From Streptomyces sp. T12 (GTDB lineage Bacteria; Actinomycetota; Actinomycetes; Streptomycetales; Streptomycetaceae): DNA of 64,000 nucleotides. Shown one piece after another: positions 59,340 through 64,000 of this stretch. The stretch spans positions 10,023,001-10,087,000 of the forward strand of contig NZ_CP117866.1 in assembly GCF_028736035.1 (NCBI RefSeq), written 5' to 3'. The notes under the pieces are model-generated. The model worked only from the letters and a program-made list of their open reading frames with translations. It made no database searches and was not told where the DNA came from. A program made the translations under genes and the position numbers. Position 1 is the stretch's first letter, and every line of letters starts with the position of its first letter.

Positions 59340-59397
59340 GAGAAGACGCTCCGAACAAGCAAGAGGGCACACGGGTGGCGTGTAAGCGGGTCCTCAG

Positions 59398-59421
59398 CTA
59401 AGAAATTCGGGGCGTAGACAT
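59398..59421 (-). CDS. candidate 7-codon leader peptide upstream of the ABC-F gene
   Basis: ATG at 59421 opens a 7-residue frame, MSTPRIS, ending in TAG at 59398, 58 bases before the ABC-F start. A -10 box TAGCCT (59433-59428, minus strand) lies 6 bases before the ATG, so the transcript would start at the ATG itself, making this a leaderless ORF. Short ORFs of this kind before ABC-F resistance genes are known to control them through ribosome stalling. A weak stem (ACACG/CGTGT) follows. Translation is not shown. Confidence 0.45.
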   Translation of the reverse strand: MSTPRIS

Positions 59422-59427
59422 GCGGTC

Positions 59428-59433
59428 AGGCTA
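59428..59433 (-). promoter_or_regulatory. candidate -10 box of the ABC-F leader transcript
   Basis: TAGCCT read on the minus strand matches the Streptomyces vegetative -10 pattern (TAGRRT-like). The start of transcription expected 6-8 bases further falls on the leader ATG. A clear -35 is not seen. Confidence 0.4.
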
Positions 59434-59471
59434 ACGCGGGCGCCGTGTCGGACGCCTGCGATTTTTCTCCG

Positions 59472-60116
59472 TTACGGCAGCTCGAAGCCCAGCGCCTCGG
59501 CGGCCCGCGCCGGTGTCGGCCCTGCCCAGCGCTCCGCGATCGCCTGGTTCGAGGAGAGTGAGCGCAGCTCGGCCCGGTCCAGGTAGAGCACACCGTCGAG
59601 GTGGTCCGTCTCGTGCTGCACGATGCGGGCGGGCCACCCCGTGAACACCTCGTCGACCGCACGCCCGTGCTCGTCCTCGCCCGTCAGCCGCACCTCGCCG
59701 TGCCGGGCCACCACCGCCTGATAGCCCGGCACGCTCAGACAGCCCTCGAAGAACGCGGCGCGAGCGGCGCCGACGGGCTCGTACGACGGGTTCACCAGCA
59801 CCCGGAACGGCTGCGGCACCCGCCCGCGCGCCAGCCGCACCTCCTCCGGCACCGGTGCCGGGTCCTCGATCACCGCGATCCGCAGTGCTACGCCGACCTG
59901 CGGTGCGGCGAGGCCGACGCCCGGCGCCGCGTGCATGGTGACCCGGAGGGCCTCGACGAAGCGGGCCAGCAGCGCCGGGTCCAGCTGGCCGTCGAAGTGT
60001 TCGGCGCGGCGCCGCAGCACCGGGTCACCGGCCGCCACGATGGTCAACGGCCCATCGCTGGACAGGAGTTGCTCGACCTGCTCGGCCAGGGGTGCGCGAT
60101 CGCTCGGAGTTGCCAC
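59472..60116 (-). CDS. def: peptide deformylase
   Basis: A 214-residue metal enzyme that removes the formyl group from the N-terminal Met of new proteins. GTG at 60116 gives ATPSDRAPLAEQVEQLLSSDGPL; a longer frame to 60194 has no support. Motif I GVGLAAPQVG (66-75), motif II EGCLSVPG (124-131, Cys126 metal ligand) and motif III QHETDH (167-172, two His ligands, catalytic Glu169) are all intact. The C-terminal extension (RAELRSLSSNQAIAERWAGPTPARAAEALGFELP) is longer than in E. coli. It lies upstream of the ABC-F gene on the same strand, so two translation-linked genes are neighbours. Streptomyces usually have several def paralogues. Confidence 0.95.
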   Translation of the reverse strand: MATPSDRAPLAEQVEQLLSSDGPLTIVAAGDPVLRRRAEHFDGQLDPALLARFVEALRVTMHAAPGVGLAAPQVGVALRIAVIEDPAPVPEEVRLARGRVPQPFRVLVNPSYEPVGAARAAFFEGCLSVPGYQAVVARHGEVRLTGEDEHGRAVDEVFTGWPARIVQHETDHLDGVLYLDRAELRSLSSNQAIAERWAGPTPARAAEALGFELP

Positions 60117-60281
60117 CGCGCCAGCATGCCACGGCGCCCCCGCCACTCGCCGACTCACCTGTGACGCACGCCACTTAATGAGCCGGGAACTCAACGGCCC
60201 CTTCCCCCGACTACTGGACCGCTACAACAGACAAGAACGTCCCCACTCGCCTTTCCCCGCCCAGCCCCGGAGATGCCGCCG

Positions 60282-61682
60282 ATGTCCACCGCTCCCTCGA
60301 CGACCACCGAGGAGTCGACGCAGCCCGACGCCCCGGCGTCGGCGCCCCGCAGATGGGCACCACTGCGTCCGCTGATCCTGCGTCTGCACTTCTACGCCGG
60401 CGTGCTCGTCGCGCCGTTCCTGCTCGTCGCCGCGGCCACCGGCTTCCTCTACGCCGGTGCGTTCCAGGCCGAGAAGATCGTGTACGCCCACGAGATGACC
60501 GTCCGGGTAGGCGACGAGAAGCTGCCGATATCCGAGCAGGTCGCAGCCGTGCGCAAGGCCCACCCCGAGGGCACGGTCTCGGCGATACGGCCCTCCCCGG
60601 CGGACGACGCGTCCACCAGGGTCCTGCTGTCCGGCGTCAAGGGCGTGGACGCCGACCACACGCTCGCCGTGTTCGTCGACCCGTACACCGCGACGGTGCG
60701 CGGCGCCCTCGAACAGTACGGCTCGACCGGCGCGCTGCCCCTGCGTACCTGGATCGACGAGTTCCACCGCGACCTGCACCTCGGCGAGACCGGCCGCCTC
60801 TACAGCGAGCTCGCCGCGAGCTGGCTGTGGGTGATCGCGGGCGGCGGCCTGGTGCTGTGGTTCTCCCGCCGCCGCGCCCTGCGCAAGGTGCGCGGGAGCA
60901 GCGGGCGCCGCCGCACGCTCGGGCTGCACGGCACGGTCGGGGTCTGGGCCGCGGCCGGGTTCTTCTTCCTCTCGGCGACCGGCCTGACCTGGTCGGCGTA
61001 CGCCGGCGCCAACATCGACGAGCTGCGCACCTCGCTCGGCCAGGCCACCCCGTCCGTGTCGGCCACGGCGGGCGGCGACCACGCGGCTCACGGCGCCGCC
61101 GCGGGTACCGGCGGAAGCGGCGAGCACGGCGTCGGCCTCGACAAGGTGCTGGCGGCCGCGCGCGCCGAGGGCCTGGGCGATCCCGTGGAGATCGTTCCGC
61201 CCGCCGACGCCTCGTCCGCGTACGTGGTGAAGCAGGTGCAGCGCAGCTGGCCGACGAAGCAGGACTCGGCCGCGATCGACCCGTCCACCGGCGAGGTCAC
61301 CGACGTGCTGCGGTTCGCCGACCACCCGGTGCTCGCCAAGCTGACTCGCTGGGGCATCGACCTGCACACGGGCGTCCTCTTCGGCCTGGTCAACCAGATC
61401 GCCCTGATGCTGCTCGCGCTCTCGCTGATCCTGCTGATCGTGTGGGGCTACCGCATGTGGTGGCAGCGCGGTCGCGGCTCCGCGTTCGGTCGCCCCATCC
61501 CACGTGGCGCCTGGCAGCAGGTGCCTCCGCAGATCCTGGTCCCGCTGGTGGCGGTCGTCGCCGTACTCGGCTACTTCGTACCGCTGTTCGGCATCTCCCT
61601 GGCCGCGTTCATCGTCGTGGACGTCGTCCTCGGAGAGGCAGCGCATCGGCGGGGGAAGCGGACGCCCGCGGAAGTGAACTAG
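60282..61682 (+). CDS. PepSY-associated transmembrane protein
   Basis: A 466-residue membrane protein. ATG at 60282 is chosen because GGAGAT lies 9 bases upstream; ATG at 60273 is in frame. Spans: LRPLILRLHFYAGVLVAPFLLVAAATGFLYAG (about 28-57), ELAASWLWVIAGGGLVLWFSRRR, GVWAAAGFFFLSATGLTWSAYAG, LVNQIALMLLALSLILLIVWGYRMWW and two at the C-terminus. A PepSY domain lies outside between spans 1 and 2 (LPISEQVAAVRKAHPEGTVSAIRPS) and a second one later. A His/Gly loop (GGDHAAHGAAAGTGG) may bind metal. The DUF2318/PepSY_TM family is tied to iron-siderophore reduction; that role is inferred. Confidence 0.9.
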   Translation: MSTAPSTTTEESTQPDAPASAPRRWAPLRPLILRLHFYAGVLVAPFLLVAAATGFLYAGAFQAEKIVYAHEMTVRVGDEKLPISEQVAAVRKAHPEGTVSAIRPSPADDASTRVLLSGVKGVDADHTLAVFVDPYTATVRGALEQYGSTGALPLRTWIDEFHRDLHLGETGRLYSELAASWLWVIAGGGLVLWFSRRRALRKVRGSSGRRRTLGLHGTVGVWAAAGFFFLSATGLTWSAYAGANIDELRTSLGQATPSVSATAGGDHAAHGAAAGTGGSGEHGVGLDKVLAAARAEGLGDPVEIVPPADASSAYVVKQVQRSWPTKQDSAAIDPSTGEVTDVLRFADHPVLAKLTRWGIDLHTGVLFGLVNQIALMLLALSLILLIVWGYRMWWQRGRGSAFGRPIPRGAWQQVPPQILVPLVAVVAVLGYFVPLFGISLAAFIVVDVVLGEAAHRRGKRTPAEVN

Positions 61683-61694
61683 AGGGATGAAGGA

Positions 61695-61729
61695 CTTGGG
61701 GCCCGGTTCCGGGGGAACCGGGCCCCAAG
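61695..61729 (+). terminator. strong hairpin terminator after the PepSY gene
   Basis: A perfect 16-bp stem: CTTGGGGCCCGGTTCC at 61695-61710 and its exact complement at 61714-61729, with a 3-base loop. It lies 12 bases after the stop of the PepSY gene and also faces the end of the minus-strand TPR gene, so it probably ends both transcripts. Confidence 0.9.
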
Positions 61730-61764
61730 CATTGCTTTGCTCGATGGCTCGATAGGTCGATGGC

Positions 61765-62112
61765 TCAGAGCTGCTCGAAGTCACCCGCCAGCGCCGAGGC
61801 GAGGCGCAGGTGCGGCTCGGCCTCCTCGTCCCGCCCCTGCCGTTGCAGCGTGCGGCCCAGCATCAGCCGGGCGTAGTGCTCGACGGGGTCGTGCTCGACG
61901 ATGACGCGCAACTCGCCCTCCGCCCGCCGCAGTTGGGCCGAGTGGTAGTAGGCGCGCGCCAGCAACAGCCGCACTCCGGTCTGCCGCGGCGCCTCCTCGA
62001 CCAGCTTGCCGAGGACGCGCGCGGCGGCGGCGTAGTCCTTGGCGTCGAAGAACATCTGCGCGCGCTCCCAGCGCTCGGCCGGTGTTCCGTGGTCGTAGTA
62101 CGTCGTGTCCAC
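61765..62112 (-). CDS. small tetratricopeptide repeat protein
   Basis: A 115-residue helical protein. GTG at 62112 follows GAAGGAGGG. Three TPR-like helix pairs are visible: PAERWERAQMFFDAKDYAAAARVLGKLVEEAP, TGVRLLLARAYYHSAQLRRAEGELRVIVEHDP, VEHYARLMLGRTLQRQGRDEEAEPHLRLASAL. TPR modules bind other proteins. It is a conserved small Streptomyces protein without known partner. It lies 64 bases after the MarR-like pair on the same strand. Confidence 0.88.
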   Translation of the reverse strand: MDTTYYDHGTPAERWERAQMFFDAKDYAAAARVLGKLVEEAPRQTGVRLLLARAYYHSAQLRRAEGELRVIVEHDPVEHYARLMLGRTLQRQGRDEEAEPHLRLASALAGDFEQL

Positions 62113-62176
62113 TCGTGCCCTCCTTCGACTTCGACGCCGTCAACGGAGGGCAGTCGTTCAATATTCCACTACTTCC

Positions 62177-62623
62177 TCAGCCGGCCATGGCGGCGAGTTC
62201 GGCGTTGGCCCGCTCGGTGATGAGGGTCAGGACTCGCCCGGCGGCGGCCAGGTCCTCCGTCGGGATGCCGGCGTAGATCAGGGCGGAGATGGGGGCGGTC
62301 GCCGCGGAAGTCCTGTCGTACAGCTCCTGCCCGGCGTCCGTGATCCGCACCTGGGACGGCTCCTGAGGGCTCAGCAGCTCCGCGGCGATCAGCTCGTCGA
62401 CCACGGCCTCGGCCTCCGCGGCGTCGATCTTCAGCGCGCCGACGACACTGTCGATGATGCGGTCCCGCTCGGCCGGTCCGTCGGCGACGGCGGCGAGCCG
62501 GAGGGTGACGGACTGCTGGAATGTCGCGCCGTGGCGGGCCAGTACCTGCTCGAGAAGCGCGCGGCCGGCGTAGTGGGCCAGAGCTACGACTCGGGGGTCG
62601 ACCAGGGGAGTGGTGGTGGTCAT
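62177..62623 (-). CDS. MarR-like helical protein paired with a MarR regulator
   Basis: A 148-residue protein (MTTTTPLVDPRVVALAHYAGRALLEQVLARHGATFQQSVTLRLAAVADGPAERDRIIDSVVGALKIDAAEAEAVVDELIAAELLS). The plan is that of a winged helix of MarR size, with QVRITDAGQELYDRT as the wing, but the recognition helix is not typical. It overlaps the upstream MarR gene by 4 bases (ATGA), so the two are read and probably translated together. It may be a partner or a second regulator. Confidence 0.8.
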   Translation of the reverse strand: MTTTTPLVDPRVVALAHYAGRALLEQVLARHGATFQQSVTLRLAAVADGPAERDRIIDSVVGALKIDAAEAEAVVDELIAAELLSPQEPSQVRITDAGQELYDRTSAATAPISALIYAGIPTEDLAAAGRVLTLITERANAELAAMAG

Positions 62624-63111
62624 GTCTGCTCCTTGTCGGACTCGATGTCGGTGGCAAGCGGGTCAAGAGGTGCGTCGAGCAGGGTCGCGAGGTCGCGCGT
62701 CAACTCCCGGGTGCGCGCGCTGTCCAGGCCGCCGAGCGGCGCCAGCAGCTGCTGCAGGAGACCTTGGACCACCTTGATCGCCTGCCGGGTCCGCTCGCGG
62801 CCCTGCTCGGTCAGCGCCAGCTGCACCGCGCGTGGGTCGCGGGGATCCCGGGTGCGTTCGAGCAGGCCGGCGGTCTCCAGGGAGCGTGCCAGCTTGGAGA
62901 CGTAGAGGGGTTCGAGCCCGGTGTGGTCGGCGAGTCGCCGCTGGCTGGGGCGCTCTCCGCGGCGCTGCATGTCGTACAGCGAGGCCACCAGCGCGTACTG
63001 CGCGTGGGTGAGCCCCAGCGGGGTCACGGCCCGGTCGACCGCGACCCGCCACTTCGTGGACAGGCGCCACACCAGGAAACCGGGCGAGGCGTTCTCGGAA
63101 CCCTTGCTCAT
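62620..63111 (-). CDS. MarR family transcriptional regulator
   Basis: A 163-residue winged-helix regulator: FLVWRLSTKWRVAVDRAVTPLGLTHAQYALVASLYDMQRRGERPSQRRLADHTGLEPLYVSKLARSLETAGLLERTRDPRDPRAVQLALTEQGRER carries dimer helix, recognition helix and wing with D-x-R. The gene overlaps the next one by ATGA. A 15-bp perfect tandem repeat with an embedded ATGTAC palindrome lies 10 bases upstream of its start, a probable operator. It is divergent from the pirin gene, which may be its target. Confidence 0.93.
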   Translation of the reverse strand: MSKGSENASPGFLVWRLSTKWRVAVDRAVTPLGLTHAQYALVASLYDMQRRGERPSQRRLADHTGLEPLYVSKLARSLETAGLLERTRDPRDPRAVQLALTEQGRERTRQAIKVVQGLLQQLLAPLGGLDSARTRELTRDLATLLDAPLDPLATDIESDKEQT

Positions 63112-63121
63112 GGCCGATACA

Positions 63122-63151
63122 GTACATGGCTACTATGTACATGGCTACTAT
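63122..63151. promoter_or_regulatory. 15-bp tandem repeat with ATGTAC palindromes, MarR operator candidate
   Basis: GTACATGGCTACTAT is present twice in a row (63122-63136, 63137-63151). GTACAT (63122-63127) and ATGTAC (63135-63140) form an inverted repeat with a 7-base spacer. It lies just before the MarR start (63111) and 118 bases before the pirin gene. A and T are unusually frequent here. The stretch 63160-63216 also has several copies of GGAATGCA-like words. Confidence 0.7.
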
Positions 63152-63269
63152 TTTCGGGAACGCATGCGGGAATCCATGCGTGAATGCAACGGGAATGCAC
63201 CGGAATGCATCGAGACAGGCCCGGGTGACGGACTGACGAAGCGACCCCGGCGGGGCTAGTTTGGGCGAC

Positions 63270-64000
63270 ATGAGCAATCTTGATCGCGAGGCGGTGCCCG
63301 CCATCTGCGGCGGCCGCGGTTTCGTCGTGGCAGAGCCCGTACGCGAACTTCTCAGCCCTCGTCACGTCAAGCTCGGCGAGTCCACCGAAGTCCGTCGCCT
63401 GCTGCCCAACCTGGGGCGGCGCATGGTCGGCGCCTGGTGCTTCATCGATCACTACGGCCCCGACGACATCGCCGACGAGCCCGGGATGCAGGTGCCGCCG
63501 CACCCGCACATGGGCCTGCAGACGGTGAGCTGGCTGCACGAGGGCGAGGTCCTGCACCGCGACTCGACCGGGAGCCTCCAGACCATCCGCCCGCGTGAAC
63601 TGGGCCTGATGACCTCCGGCCGGGCGATCAGCCACTCGGAGGAGAGCCCGAAGTCCCACGCCCGCTTCCTGCACGGCGCCCAGCTCTGGGTCGCTCTCCC
63701 GGACAGCCACCGCCACACCGACCCGCGCTTCGAACACCACGCCGAACTGCCCGTCGTCACGGCGCCGGGCCTGCGGGCCACCCTGATCCTGGGCGGCCTC
63801 GACGGTGTGCGCTCACCCGGCACGACCTACACCCCGATCGTCGGCGCCGACCTGACCCTCGAGCGCGGCGCCGACGTACGCCTCCCGCTGGAGCCGGACT
63901 TCGAGTACGCCGTCCTGTCCATGTCCGGCGAGGCATACGTGGACGGCGTGCCGGTGCTGCCCGGCTCGATGCTCTACCTCGGCTGCGGCCGCACCGAACT
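63270..64000 (+). CDS. pirin family protein (3' end outside window)
   Basis: The first 243 codons of a bicupin protein. ATG at 63270 opens SNLDREAVPAICGGRGFVVAEPVRELLSPRHVKLGESTEVRRLLPNLGRRMVGAWCFIDHYGPDD. The N-terminal cupin holds the pirin metal-binding pattern PPHPHMGLQTVSWLHEGEVLHRDSTGS (His, His, His) and SGRAISHSEESP. The C-terminal cupin begins with YVLSMSGEAYVDGVPV-like sequence before the edge. Pirins act as metal-dependent quercetinases or as redox-sensing cofactors. It diverges from the MarR pair at 62620. Confidence 0.93.
   Translation, partial: MSNLDREAVPAICGGRGFVVAEPVRELLSPRHVKLGESTEVRRLLPNLGRRMVGAWCFIDHYGPDDIADEPGMQVPPHPHMGLQTVSWLHEGEVLHRDSTGSLQTIRPRELGLMTSGRAISHSEESPKSHARFLHGAQLWVALPDSHRHTDPRFEHHAELPVVTAPGLRATLILGGLDGVRSPGTTYTPIVGADLTLERGADVRLPLEPDFEYAVLSMSGEAYVDGVPVLPGSMLYLGCGRTE

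Overview
This window is GC-rich (about 70% or more), dense in protein genes, rich in GTG starts and in GGAG-type ribosome binding sites. It carries many one-component regulators (MarR, LacI, LysR, TetR, ArsR), Tat and lipoprotein signal peptides, F420-type oxidoreductases and a large catabolic repertoire. Together these point to the chromosome of a Streptomyces or a close relative. I saw no rRNA, tRNA, phage, transposon or CRISPR array. Many long open frames on the opposite strand of genes are GC-rich shadows and are left out.

Layout. 1-7.7 kb: a GNAT acetyltransferase cut by the window edge, two phosphoribosyltransferase paralogues, a PEBP/YbhB protein, small hypothetical and secreted proteins, a GH115 alpha-glucuronidase and a CapA-like protein. 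7.7-10.6 kb: the RNA ligase gene rtcB and its cofactor archease face each other across a tandem-repeat array, and the same 18-bp element lies upstream of both. 10.6-15.4 kb: an F420/PPOX enzyme, a glucarate import and dehydration operon (GntP permease plus GudD) behind a large palindrome, and an amidohydrolase divergent from a MarR regulator across a perfect 22-bp palindrome. 15.5-19.5 kb: SRPBCC protein, PL3 pectate lyase, PPK2, luciferase-like protein and a two-domain YceI protein. 19.5-25.2 kb: a hydroxyquinol (probably resorcinol) degradation operon (FAD monooxygenase, intradiol dioxygenase, maleylacetate reductase) divergent from a GAF/AAA+/Fis regulator that lacks sigma-54 contact motifs.

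25.2-30.9 kb: secreted AMIN-like protein, FAD monooxygenase, a two-subunit molybdenum hydroxylase (IorB/IorA type) and a fructosamine kinase. 31-37.4 kb: a complete sugar operon (LacI regulator with twin operators, ABC importer, GH42 beta-galactosidase). 37.4-50.3 kb: lipoprotein, HTH regulator/SDR pair, MarR/CoA-transferase pair, PucR-like regulator, alpha/beta hydrolase, TerC, MFS exporter/ArsR pair, a luciferase-like monooxygenase behind a MerR-type promoter, a small Cys-rich protein and a LysR regulator. 50.3-50.7 kb: an approximately 20-copy 18-bp minisatellite and a terminator. 50.7-55.8 kb: FMN reductase/TetR pair with twin operators, then a LacI-pobA-aldehyde dehydrogenase operon for aromatic aldehydes or acids. 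55.8-64 kb: thioredoxin/disulfide reductase pair, ABC-F protein with a 7-codon leaderless leader ORF, peptide deformylase, PepSY membrane protein, TPR protein, two overlapping MarR-type genes and a pirin cut by the window end.

Functionally the window is a catabolic and stress-response segment. Plant polymers (xylan, pectin, galactans), sugar acids and lignin-like aromatics (resorcinol/hydroxyquinol, 4-hydroxybenzoate) are broken down by compact operons, each next to a regulator with a visible palindromic operator. The least explained parts are the RtcB/archease module with its shared upstream element and central repeats, the regulators and promoters with missing partners, and the short tandem repeats that sit in gaps between genes.
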